Assembly (NCBI GenBank): GCA_944472135.2
Contig: OX235265.1
Coordinates: 41,203,459-41,267,458 of the forward strand
DNA from: Trichobilharzia regenti
Taxonomy: Eukaryota > Platyhelminthes > Trematoda > Strigeidida > Schistosomatidae
Reading direction: 5' to 3'
Length of the DNA stretch: 64,000 bases
A program made the translations under genes and the position numbers. Positions 43,985-53,985 of the stretch are shown piece by piece. Under the pieces are notes generated by a model, which was not told where the DNA came from, did not search any database, and saw only the letters and a program-made list of their open reading frames with translations. Position 1 is the first letter of the stretch; every line of letters begins with the position of its first letter.

Positions 43985-44690
43985 TGTGAGGTTTCTTTCT
44001 TATCTGTTGATAAATTTTGTCTATCTCGATGTGTCTATTGATTGATGATTCACTGGAATGCCAGGCTGGGTTCTAAAAATTCTCTAGCATTCTTGTTGTT
44101 TCCTCTGTCTAATATTTGAACTTTGGTTGTCCCAATCGAACTGATGTCTGTGGTTGTCTGTATGTAGTGATATGAGGGAGTGGATATCATGTCTTTTGAC
44201 GGTTAGCTTATGTTCATGGATACGAAGACGAAGGGGACGTCCACTTTGATCAATGTAGTGTTTTTCTCAGTTGTTACAATTTATTTTGTAGATGACGTTG
44301 GTTTTATCTTCTTTCGCTGTTGACTCTTTTGGTTGTCATAGAACTGAGTGGAGTGATTTTGTTGGTTTGTGTTCGACGTCAATTCCTAGAGGTTTGAAGA
44401 GTCTTGTAGTGATTTCTGAGATATCCTTTATATATGGTAAGGCGATTTTCTTTGTACTTTCCTTGGGGGCTTTTGGTTTGATAGGTTGGCCTGAGGGTGC
44501 ATTCTTTTGATGAAATTCCGTGGATATCCATTCTTTTGGAAGATGTTTATGAGATATCTTTCTTCAATTTTCCTTAAGGTGGGAGTGCTGCAAAGAGTCT
44601 TTGCATTAAAGCCAGTCGCCTTTCTTGCACATGCACACTGAAGATCTTTCCTACTGAAGTGCTTGTCTGTTTTCTATGCTTTTACAATTT
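43985..44690 (-). pseudogene. Penelope-like element relic with GIY-YIG endonuclease
   Basis: On the minus strand: a linker (NIFQKNGYPRNFIKR), after a frameshift ITTRLFKPLGIDVEHKPTKS, then the endonuclease part TNVIYKINCNN (GIY-YIG start: usually a VYxIxC core), EKHYIDQSGRPLRLRIHEHK (YIG replaced by YID, then the catalytic Arg and HEH), and NHRHQFDWDN. At least three in-frame stops and one frameshift: dead. It lies in an intron of gene B. Confidence 0.8.
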
Positions 44691-44783
44691 GTGCTACAGT
44701 TAACTATGAAACATTAAAGAAGTACTAATCAGCACTGCTTTTAAATATAAGCCACCCAACACCTGGAATAACTTTCCACCTAT

Positions 44784-44785
<2 letters not shown>

Positions 44786-44834
<49 letters not shown>
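44786..44834. repeat. (TA)n microsatellite
   Basis: About 49 bp of uninterrupted TA, just outside the Penelope relic. A minus-strand frame encoding repeated Ile-Tyr through it is not a gene. Confidence 0.95.
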
Positions 44835-44838
<4 letters not shown>

Positions 44839-45318
44839 CTCTGTGAGTATCTTGCAACACAAAGTCATTATGGTGCAAAGCATGTGAAATGGATTGACTA
44901 AATCTTTTGTGGAATGGCCATTAAGATATATAGTCACAGCTTTACATGGATCCAAACAGAGACAATTAGGATGCATATGAGTAATCACCAGCAAAAAGTC
45001 CAAGTCCTATGAGACTGTTATCGAAGCAGAACGTATGCCAACCAATAGCGTTAAAGAAACACCTTGAACACTGTGAATCCCAATAAAGTCCAATTTAGCT
45101 AGTCTCATGTAACTGTGAACTAACTTTCATTGAAAGGTACTTCATAGTCTGTAGGCGATGATTCACTTGTGAAAGCAAATGTTCAATGAAAAACTGATTA
45201 CTGAGCAGCAATAAGTTGTGTGGCTAAAGCATGTCACCCATGAGTTCCTAAAATTCAAAGTCAAAAGTAGCCAAGAATTTTACAAAAAGGCATCATACAC
45301 CAATTTCGTCCTACTAAC

Positions 45319-45499
45319 CTCAAGTGAGTGCACTGTTTTACAAAACTTTACAAATTGCTGTAAACTGTTGTCAAGTGCATAAAGTGCATTACTTAATGCG
45401 AAGACTGTGGAGATACCAGTCACGTCTTCAAATTCTACTAAATAGTAGGCTGGACAGTCCAATGTAATATTACTCAACATTAAGGTTGCCTTCCACCCA
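45319..45499 (-). CDS. Candidate internal exon on the minus strand (gene C?)
   Basis: The acceptor is ATCATTTCTTTCCAG before 45499 and the donor GAG|GTTAGT after 45319. It is 181 nt, starting with one base completing a codon and ending in phase 0. The frame reads GWKATLMLSNITLDCPAYYL, VEFEDVTGISTVFALSNALY, and ends KFCKTVHSLE. The residue pattern looks like a folded domain, not a repeat. It lies antisense inside the fourth intron shown for gene B. The outgoing phase 0 fits the exon at 19527, but distance makes that link weak. Confidence 0.45.
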
Positions 45500-46914
45500 C
45501 TGGAAAGAAATGATGTCCAGAAATCAATGGTTTTAAATCGTAGATCGCTTAAAACCTCGGATATTTTTAAAGACTATAGTATATTTCTTCCCCTTTTCGC
45601 GAAACAGCAAGTACAGATACCAGAATTCGCTACTTATTTTCATATTTCATGCCGACTAACTCTACTAACAACTTTAAAGTAATCACCGGTAGTGTTTTTT
45701 TCCCATCATCAGGAAGACAAATAAGCCTTTGGTATACCATTAAGATCGTCTTCTAATGCGACAACAAACAGTTTATTTAAGTCGTTTGAATGCTTAGTAA
45801 TTAATGTCCGTGAATTTAACACATTTCGCACCACAGTGGTAAAAAATATTTTTGTGGGATTGTGTCGACTACGTCATAAATGTTGGAATGGATTATGGAT
45901 TCAAGTGTTAATGACTTTAACTTAACTGGAAATACTACTTTGGATCATCTTTGAACTCATTCTGGTGTCAACTGAATGAAGATGAGTCTGCGATTGAAAC
46001 CATGAGGTTATTCTTGTCTTTATTCTTTCCATCTTTCTTTTTCATAACTTTATTATGTTGGTTCGAATAGTTCAGTTTTCCAATTCCGTTGAAGCACCAG
46101 ATTTGTGTTTTTAATAGAAAATAACATTATCCACAGCATTTGACTCCAGAAGTTCTTAGCGGAAATCGGGTGTATACAAAGACGTAAATGACTCAGGGAT
46201 TATGCACATTATTAAGGATAATACTTAATTTACTCAACTAGTGTTAATGATGTAAGTCTGAGTAAGCTTTTGTAGGTGAAAGGATATATTCAGTTACACT
46301 TGGTAGCTTTTAATCTAGAAATTTCTGATAGGAAAATATTTAAAAAAACCATGACATTCCAGACAAGAGACTTTAGCACACACGGAACCGTATCACAATA
46401 ATGAAATTAATGAATTTTAATAAAATCGTCTTTCCATATTTCACATACGTTTTATGGTCAAAAAAGTGCATGTTATTTATGGTGAGAAAGCTAAATGCAA
46501 TTTTATAATTCTAATCTTCAATATGACCCACTGTGGCATGTGCTACTGGTAAGATTTATCATTAGTATATAAATAGACGTTCACTGGCATTAAAACATCA
46601 AATGGCAGGGAGATATATTCTATGTCAGAGAAAGCAAATGATCCAGCGTTATGGAGATACATGGGAGACGTTAAAGGAACAGAAAGAGGCACACAATGAA
46701 GGGAAGGCAGAAGTGGCACAATACGGAAGATCTGTGTAAATAATTCCGCCACATAGAGATACCAGTTCCATCGTATTTACCATTACACCTCTGTTATGAA
46801 AAGTTACTTTCCAATATATAATTGTGTAATGACAAACTCTAAGTGTTTTAATTTGTCTTTTCGTAGTAGTGTAACATTGTGGTTCTAATTAACTGTTATG
46901 GAATTTCTCTGCAG
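45500..46914. other. Gene B intron, no further feature
   Basis: AT-rich intron sequence. A frame at 46543-46752 (-) has no support. Confidence 0.4.
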
Positions 46915-47244
46915 CGAAAAATCCAAACACAACTATTATCATTTGAGCAGAAAATTCAAGAAACTACTGCACAGGCTGAAGAAAATACTAGAAACAAATT
47001 AAGAGAGGCATCTGAACGGTATAGAGAGGAACTTGACCAATTACGACAGAGTGCAGAAACTGAGTTATCAAGACAAATGTTAGAGACTGAATCTCGTATT
47101 GAAGTAGAACGTCAACGTGTACAAAATGCAGAAAAACAGTCTGAACATTGGCGAATTAGAGCAAGAGAAGCTGAAGAAGCCAGATCAGCATTAGCTCTTC
47201 AGATAAATGAATTGTTACAAGCACGATGCGCTGAAGCGATGCAA
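46915..47244 (+). CDS. Gene B, exon: coiled coil
   Basis: The acceptor is TTTCTCTGCAG before 46915. Phase 0 start (RKIQTQLLSFEQKIQETTA), 110 codons of coiled coil rich in Arg, Glu and Gln (LREASERYREELDQLRQSAE, ALQINELLQARCAEAMQ). The donor CAA|GTAATT is weaker than the others. If it is not used, translation adds VIQI and stops at 47257-47259, with AATAAA at 47314-47319: a credible alternative short end. If it is used, the frame joins the exon at 50978 in phase 0. Confidence 0.85.
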
Positions 47245-47499
47245 GTAATTCAAATTTAATGCTTGTATTTGGGATGTGTTATCTTACTTTAAGAGCATAC
47301 TGTGAAAAAGTAAAATAAAATGAACTCGAAACATTTAGTCCATGTTCAGCGTTTACCATGGTTTAAACTTTTTTTTATCCAGCGACTTTCCTAAAAGACG
47401 TATGACTTTGCGATACGTCTGTAGTTTATCAATAGGTATATTTCTAGTGTATTTTGATTTGACACTAGTAACTAGTGTGATGTGTGTCTAGTCCTCTCT

Positions 47500-47900
47500 T
47501 CGGTGCAGACTGAATTCTATCAGTCAAGCTTGCAATGTGGCCACCATTCTAGGTAGCTTGCCATCACGGTGTACATTGATTCGATGATATTAGATGGTTA
47601 GAGGTAATCGGCCACAGGAAGCCTTGTACTAAGGTTTCGTGTGAGTTGGCACTCGTCAGCAAGGCGAATCTGCAACCTTGAAGGAACTCATGTCCCTTCT
47701 GAGATTCGAACCCGCGTCACCTAGTGCTGCAGTCAGAGACGTTACCAGTGAGATATTCGGGCTCGCGATTGGCCTCCTGTAGGAAGAGACATGAGTTCCT
47801 TCAAGGTTGCAAACACGCCCTACTGACGAGTGCCAACTAGCACGAAACCTAGGTCCAAAGCTTCCTGCCGATTACCTCCAACCATCTAATATATTCCTAG
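47500..47900 (-). repeat. tRNA-headed SINE (type C) with inverted second part
   Basis: On the minus strand, a box A-like ACTGGTAACGTCTCTGAC, a box B GCGGGTTCGAATCTCAG, then AGGGACATGAGTTCCTTCAA, then GCCGATTACCTCTAACC, down to about 47500. On the right, 47785-47890 repeats about 110 bp of this body in inverse orientation (GACATGAGTTCCTTCAAGG ... CCGATTACCTCCAACCATC), making a foldback with a loop of about 95 bp. Confidence 0.65.
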
Positions 47901-48439
47901 TGTATATGTTATACATGGTAAGATATTATGCACCTTTGTTTCAAACGTCCTTATATGACTCTCTTGTAGTTATAAAAGTTCTTCATGTCCAATAAATAAA
48001 GATATGCATCGAGAGGCTAGAATGCACTCAAACTTATTATCAACGTTCTTTAGTTACTTTCTTATACGACATGGTTATGAAAAAGTGGTTTCTTCCCTTT
48101 GAAGGCGAGTACACTTCCAATTAATAGTAGTAGACAGATTGATTATTTTGACTTAATTTCTAACATATTATTCCAGTTTTATTCTTCATGCCACTACTTC
48201 TTACCTGTATAATGAAGAGGGAATCATTACAAGTGTAACATTAAAATGAAAGTTATGCAGCCAAATCTACTAACCTGATTCGAAATTTTTAAAATAAATA
48301 TCAATTTTTGATTTGAACAAATAACAAATGTGAATAAATCTCTACCAGTACAGCTGATTCTCAATTAGATCACTTAGGATTTCCACTAATATATCTCGTA
48401 GGCGATAGGCAAACGGTTTACACGACATAGTTCAATATT

Positions 48440-48640
48440 CAAGTTTTGGTTTTGTAGGGATTTTGTTTGGTTGCATGGAGGATTTCACCATGAGCTGACA
48501 TCAGTTAGAGAATCACTGGAAAACCTGGGAGTACTGAACAGCTCTTTCGTCCTGGGTTGGGACACTTCGGCAGTACGCACCCAGTAGTTCTCTAACTGAT
48601 GTCAACTCATGGTAAAATCCTCCATACATAGTTCTAAAGT
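48440..48640. repeat. SINE-B foldback copy 1
   Basis: A minus-strand SINE-B 3' half (tail GGAGGATTTCACCATGAGCTG, then CCTGGGAGTACTGAACAGCT, then GTCCTGGGTTGGGAC) is joined to a plus-strand copy of the tail (TTCTCTAACTGATGTCAACTC). Arms about 48474-48520 and 48587-48633 pair. The leftmost part also carries the family's 3' end (GTTTTGGTTTTGTAGGG). Confidence 0.7.
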
Positions 48641-49155
48641 CAATAAATCCCTGGAATATTATTTCCGTTTCATTTTAAAAAGATGAAATTGAGTTATTTT
48701 CCGGAATAAAGTCAACTGCTGATGGTAATATTATAATTATAAAAATAAAAAGATTAACTGAAATGGAATTAACTAGGAAATACATCACTATAACCAAGGA
48801 GAAAAAATATGGTTTCACAAAGCGTTTTTAAATGCAGAGTTTGGCTTTTTTGATTATTATTATGGCTTCACCTATACATGACTTTTTGAGTAGTTAAATT
48901 CAGCCGTACAAACTAATTTATAATATAACAGTGAGAAGCTTAATAACACAACTTCTTAATATATTTGCCAATAGATAGCTCTGTTGTCCTATTTCCAGCC
49001 AAATCATATAGTGCTCAGCAGCACGTTACTGAAGAATCCTCTTACAATGTGTTATGCTAGTTGTAAATAAGCCATTTAAGTGAACCAATCTGCATGTCGT
49101 ATAAAATAAAGAAACTACTGTACACTTTAGTAATAAAGTTACTAGATAAATCTGT

Positions 49156-49346
49156 ATTTAAGTGTTGGTTTGTAGGGATTTGATTGGTTTCAGGATTTCA
49201 TCAGGAGCTGACATTAGTTAGAGAACCATTGGAAAACCTGGGAGTACTGGACAGCTGTTTCCTCCGTCCTAGTTTGGGACTCTAACTAACTAATGTCAGC
49301 TCATGATGAAATCCTGAAACCAACCAAACACCTACAAACCAACACT
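49156..49346. repeat. SINE-B foldback copy 2
   Basis: Same architecture as the foldback at 48440-48640. A minus-strand tail from AAGTGTTGGTTTGTAGGG, through GCTGACATTAGTTAGAG and the scaffold, to GTTTGGGAC is followed directly by the plus-strand tail ending CCTACAAACCAACACTT. The arms are about 65 bp and nearly perfect. The scaffold retains stem II, GAAA and the cleavage triplet but lacks the 5' arm of stem I. Confidence 0.75.
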
Positions 49347-49394
49347 TGAATACCAATGAGATGCTCACTGGCGACTGGCCCTATTCAGGTAGGT

Positions 49395-49735
49395 AGTTTC
49401 CTGGTTTCCAGTGGGGAGTCGTGACCAGTAGAGTGCAGGTGGTCGGGTGTGAGGACAAATACTCGCCGAAGACATTGGCTAGCAGTCGCGCTATGTCGTG
49501 AATTGGCGGAAGTTAGAATTCATGCGCTGGCCATTGGATCGGGTCCCAGTGGCTTAGTGGTATACGAACCAGCCGGCCTTGTAACCAGAAGGTCCTGGGT
49601 CCGAATCCCGGTGGGTGAGTACTGATGAAGAGTCCCAAACTAGGACGGAGGAAACAGCTGTCCAGTACTCCCAGGTTTTCCAATGGTTCTCTAACTAATG
49701 TCAGCTCATCATGAAATCCTGAAATCTGTATTTCT
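49395..49735 (+). repeat. SINE-B copy, best-preserved hammerhead-like scaffold
   Basis: Boxes A and B: CAGTGGCTTAGTGGTATACG and GGGTCCGAATCCCGG. The scaffold has stem I GAGTACTG (49617-49624) with CAGTACTC (49663-49670), 8 bp without mismatch; core ATGAAGA (49625-49631); stem II GTCC (49632-49635) with GGAC (49643-49646); four extra bases GGAG; GAAA (49651-49654); a minimal stem III AGCT; and a GTC cleavage triplet (49660-49662). Compared with the hammerhead consensus CTGATGA, the invariant first C is A. Confidence 0.75.
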
Positions 49736-50190
49736 TTTGTTTTCCATTTATTTTGTCAGTGATAGTTTTTCACTCAAAGGAAATGTTGTTTTACTCACGT
49801 ATATCTTCCGTCCACATCCAGTGTTATCAGATATGGGGTTAGTTTGAAAAACAATCATATATAACCAGGCTAAATTAGGAATTCTCTAACTTTATACAAA
49901 GCTGTGCGCAAAGATGAACTTTACCTAACTAGGGAGCTTAGAGTGTTAAAAATCACTACTTAGACGTGCTAACGAACTCACTACTTAATGCCCTCTAAAC
50001 TGAGAAAGCCTTTACCAATCCTTTTTTGAGAGCTTTTGTAGCATACTCCTGTTTGTTCATTGCGACAGAACTTGACGTTTCGTCTTTCGTATACCATTTT
50101 TGAGATGAGGTAACTTGAAATGATAAATATCAGTGCAAAATACTAAGTCTAAATATTTGTCCGATAAATGTTATTTATTACTGTGTTCTG
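49736..50190. other. Gene B intron, no feature
   Basis: AT-rich intron. Nothing recognised. Confidence 0.4.
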
Positions 50191-50400
50191 TACGTCGGTA
50201 GCACAGAGGTAGAATGCTCGTAGATCATGCATATAGTCCGGGTTTTGATCCGCGGCCACCGACGCACTTCCACACCTCGCTAAGCCAGTAATAAAGCTGG
50301 TAAGGAGGAAAGGTTGGGCATGAGGCTAGCAACTCCATCGTGTAAAAATAAACAAAACTGCTACCGAAACTTCAAGCCTCTGTAGGTAAACATGTTGATT
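50191..50400 (+). repeat. SINE-D: tRNA head with RTE-type tail
   Basis: Head GTCGGTAGCACAGAGGTAG (box A) and CCGGGTTTTGATCCGCGG (box B). The body CTCGCTAAGCCAGTAATAAA leads to the tail AAGGTTGGGCATGAGGCTAG, then CAACTCCATCGTGTAAAAAT and CTACCGAAACTTCAAGCC. The tail matches the minus-strand 3' UTR of the RTE fragment at 55075-55190. Not a functional tRNA gene: the anticodon arm and acceptor pairing are not maintained. Confidence 0.72.
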
Positions 50401-50977
50401 TATCAATCTATACATGACATGCTGTTGTATGTTGAAGATGAAGAAGTAAGATGCAGAGAATTTTGTGACTTTAAAAGATGACCTGCACAACCTTACAGTG
50501 TCATATAATCATCCAGCCTTAAAATTTGATTTTATAAGTATATCTTATCGTTCTTAAAATACTAATCGGCTAAAATAGTTTTCACTATAATTTATTGTAT
50601 GGCATAACACCTGGTCTACAGGTTAAATTCATAATAAATCGTAGCTTAAGATCTTACAAGAGAAACTGTTTTTGGTGATTTCACTTATTACAACTATACT
50701 ACCGCAAACAAAAATGAGCATATGAAATTAATGCAAAGCTGCTAAAAATAGTAAGTGTTAATGAAGATTGGATGAAATTAATAACAGTTTATATGCGCAA
50801 GTAATGATGTGAGTGACAAGGGAAAATACTAAATGGTCTCAATACAATCAAAACATGAGTATAGAAACAATGAAATAACTGAATACGAAGCGATGAAATT
50901 TTTCCCTACATGCATGATAGAAATGGTTAAAATGATGTGTGTCACTTCCCTTTTTTTTAATTTCACTTCTGACATAG
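50401..50977. other. Gene B intron, no feature
   Basis: AT-rich intron leading to a long pyrimidine tract before the terminal exon. The minus-strand frame at 50848-51069 is antisense to the exon and is rejected. Confidence 0.4.
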
Positions 50978-51196
50978 ATACTTCGATCAAGTTCAAATCT
51001 GCCTGTTGACCACAATTCTGTGATTATAACCTCTAACTCAAGGGTTTTCTCCGGATGTGAAGCCATCAACTGTGATCCAATGAAGGAGAATATGCAGGAC
51101 GATGAATTACAAGACCAGGAAGAATGTGATACAAGTGTGGCTACAGTAATTGCATTTGAGACTCAAACCCCAACTAGCGTAAATGTAGAGCAGTAA
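50978..51196 (+). CDS. Gene B, terminal exon
   Basis: A strong acceptor (CCCTTTTTTTTAATTTCACTTCTGACATAG) precedes 50978. The exon is open for 72 codons in phase 0, the phase left by the exon at 47244, and ends at TAA 51194-51196. It contains no initiating Met at its start and so is easily missed. The protein is non-helical and acidic: ILRSSSNLPVDHNSVIITS, CDPMKENMQDDELQDQEEC, ending TPTSVNVEQ. It looks like the disordered C-terminus after the coiled coil. A GTAATA overlaps the stop and could serve as a weak donor. Confidence 0.75.
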   Translation: MLRSSSNLPVDHNSVIITSNSRVFSGCEAINCDPMKENMQDDELQDQEECDTSVATVIAFETQTPTSVNVEQ

Positions 51197-51566
51197 TATC
51201 AGTATATATAAATTATCTGCGATTTCTCAACGGTTTTCATCAATTTTACGCAATTTAATCCTTTGATAGTACTATCATGATTATCAGTAGTGTGATAGTT
51301 CACTTTAAATTATCACAGACTTTGTGATGCATTTTTTTACTTACCGGTGTTATTTGTAGTCTTTTAAATATATTTAGTGTAGAAAAAAAATCAAATTTTT
51401 TGATAACTGGTCTTTGATCCCTTGCTTTTTCATACTGATTCGACTCTTGAGAACACAGTAAATTAGTGATTGATTAACTGATGTGCCGCACAGAAGACCA
51501 TAACCTTCAGTGTGGAACTGTAACTCATTTGTGAGTTAGTTATTTAAGTTTTAACCTTTGTGTTAC

Positions 51567-51806
51567 TAGCGCTATACATTTCGAACAATCTGATCACACA
51601 TTTACTTGTCAAGTCAATATATATGGAAAAGTTAAATTAAACAAAGTGACAAAAAGAGAATTAGGAAAAATTAACACAAACGTTTGGTAATCCAATCAAA
51701 TAAGGATTACCAAGGTAGGTTAAGAGTAATAACAAACTGTTTTTGAATACACAAGGGGGCTTAAGTCTATGAATAGCTATAGCCTAAGCGTATCTCAGTA
51801 AACGCC
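51567..51806 (-). repeat. 240-bp inverted terminal repeat of the Penelope copy, left
   Basis: Inverse match, without indels, to 52826-53065; the coordinates sum to 104632 throughout. I saw a single mismatch (TATCTCAG versus TATTTCAG). The inner end overlaps the last codons and stop of the Penelope ORF (51784-51806). The outer end is at TAGCGCTATAC. Confidence 0.85.
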
Positions 51807-52825
51807 CTTGATCGTTTTTATAGATGACCTTAAAGGTTGAGTTAACATCAATCTTATGGTTCATCTCGATTAGATGTTTAGCTATAGACGAAGTTGGTAG
51901 TCTGACACCTGCATCTATTGGTTTGCCACAATTCATCTGTTTTTCTAACCATTTTGGGATATGCTCTCCCACACTCAGGTGCAAAGCGCGATTACTCCTC
52001 CCTATATATGTATGTTCACACACACACGAAAATTGGTAAATTGTGTGGGATGTGATATAATCACTTGAGCACTTTTGAGGTTTACAGTGAAGCATATTTT
52101 TAGCTTTTTCCACAATTACAAGCTGGGCTGCATTGTAGGTTCTACGGATGATTGAATCCAACCTTTGTCTCACAATCCTACTGTTTATTTCCCCGTTATA
52201 TAGTATTTTGATGAAAACATTTTTCTTAGGGACAGTATGGATTGTAGGTTTGGAGATGAGTTGATTTCTACACCTGTTTAAAGATTTTAAAGGATATCCG
52301 TTATCAACAAGAGTATTCATTAATATTTCGTTTTCTTTGTCTATAACATCAGCCGTGCAAATACGCTGAATCCTCTTAAATAGACACTTGACTAAGCCTC
52401 TTTTATACTGTAATGGACAGAAACTGTGAAAATTAAGGTATTGTCCTGTCCAAGTGGGCTTTCTGTAGATATACCGTCTTATTGAGCCATCATCTCTTCG
52501 ACTCAGAAGTATGTCTAAAAATGCAAGCTGGTTGCGACTTTCTTCCTCTCATGTAAGACTAATATGAGTCTGTACAGAGTTAAGTCTGTCTAATAGGCGA
52601 CTCGCATCTTCATGATCGTCACATATCAAAATGATATCATCTACAAATCTCCTACAGAATGGCAATTTTGAAATTAAATCAAGGGATAAGTTTTCAACAT
52701 AAGACGTGTAAACGTCAGCTAACAAAGGTTCTAACGGACTCCCCATAGCAATGCCATCCACTTGTCGAAAATGTTCGCCTTCAAACGTGAAATGGACGTT
52801 GACAGTACATAATAATAACGGTCTA
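51784..52825 (-). pseudogene. Penelope-like element: RT fragment plus GIY-YIG endonuclease
   Basis: On the minus strand, starting directly at the inner edge of the right repeat: LCTVNVHFTFEGEHFRQ, VDGIAMGSPLEPLLADVY, and RFVDDIILICDDHEDASRLL (RT palm; the catalytic box is FVDD, as usual for Penelope-like elements). A frameshifted thumb region follows, then from 52320 NTLVDNGYPLKSLNRCRN and the GIY-YIG module: ITSHTIYQFSCVCEHTYIGR, SNRALHLSVGEHIPKWL and SIAKHLIEMNH, ending GRLLRYA. The 5' half of the RT is missing and at least one frameshift and a stop are present between 52320 and 52549, so it is inactive. Confidence 0.88.
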
Positions 52826-53065
52826 GGCGTTTACTGAAATACGCTTAGGCTATAGCTATTCATAGACTTAAGCCCCCTTGTGTATTCAAAAACAGTTTGT
52901 TATTACTCTTAACCTACCTTGGTAATCCTTATTTGATTGGATTACCAAACGTTTGTGTTAATTTTTCCTAATTCTCTTTTTGTCACTTTGTTTAATTTAA
53001 CTTTTCCATATATATTGACTTGACAAGTAAATGTGTGATCAGATTGTTCGAAATGTATAGCGCTA
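52826..53065 (+). repeat. 240-bp inverted terminal repeat of the Penelope copy, right
   Basis: Partner of 51567-51806. It begins GGCGTTTACTGAAATACGC against the truncated RT and ends GTATAGCGCTA. Penelope-like elements are known to carry terminal pLTRs in direct or inverted arrangement. Confidence 0.85.
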
Positions 53066-53784
53066 ATACATCACATTTTTCAGATAATCTCCGTCTTCTA
53101 ATAACGCTATCAAAATTTATAAAAGGGACTAATTGTTTGAAACTTTGTGTTACTGGCACGATGCTAATCTGGATGTTAAAATCTTCACGCTAAAGATGTT
53201 TTTTGATGCCTGACTAACTAGAATGAATGTGACTTCTATGCCCAAGTCATATATTCACGTTATTACGTGGTGAGTGCTACTTATAACCAGATATAAGTAG
53301 TAAATCAGTAGACGAATTTAGAAAAATAATATTTTGGGCACTGAAAAAAAAAACAATCGAAGATGAGAAGAATGTTAAAACACTGTACATAATCGAACAA
53401 GCTATCGAATGTGGTTATATTAGACGAATCCGCAAATGATGTCAAATAAAGACTTAAAGATGAGGTATACCGAATTTTCGTACTTACAATGCGTTTGTCC
53501 TAATGAACATTGCATTCAAGTCTCATCGGTCTTTTCTTCGTTACAATTACATATAGATGTAATTACCTGGTATCATGAATATCCCCTATGCTAGAAAATT
53601 TAAAGGCAGCTATCACTTACATTTAAAAAATAATTCGTGTTGGTTTTAAGAACTACATTACTAATAATTTTAGTACATGCTAAGAACTTCAAAGAGCTAC
53701 GTTGATGTTTCTTCATGATATATTATACTCTCACAATGGGACGGAAAACAGTGTTTCCTGAATTGTGGTATTTAAAACAAAGCC
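53066..53784. other. No gene recognised
   Basis: AT-rich intergenic sequence 3' of gene B. Nothing recognised. Confidence 0.4.
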
Positions 53785-53985
53785 AAGGTGCGTCGGTGGA
53801 ACAGTGGTTAGGACTCTCGCCGACCATGCACATGGTCCGAGGTTCGATCGCCTGCCGATGCACACCTGATATTTATGGCCGGCCTGCAAAAAATTTGAGC
53901 TACCGATATCCCTGCTGAAAATTCCATACTTGTACCAAAAATACAGTGTGGAATCAAGCTGTAATCAAAAATAATAAATAAATAG
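53785..53985 (+). repeat. SINE-E: tRNA head with AATAAATA tail
   Basis: Head GTCGGTGGAACAGTGGTTAG and GTCCGAGGTTCGATCGCCTG (boxes A and B), close to the SINE-D head. The body is CACACCTGATATTTATGGCC, ACCGATATCCCTGCTGAAAA and TGTGGAATCAAGCTGTAATC, ending AAAATAATAAATAAATA. Same family as 62822-63022. Confidence 0.78.

Noticed and set aside
44725..45003. Minus-strand frame with an Ile-Tyr repeat
   Set aside because: Translation of a (TA)n microsatellite.
50191..50265. tRNA gene
   Set aside because: Boxes A and B are present but arm pairing is not kept and the sequence continues into a SINE body with an RTE-type tail. The same applies to the heads at 53785, 57424 and 62822.
50848..51069. Minus-strand 73-codon frame
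   Set aside because: Antisense to the terminal exon of gene B, which has much better splice and phase support.
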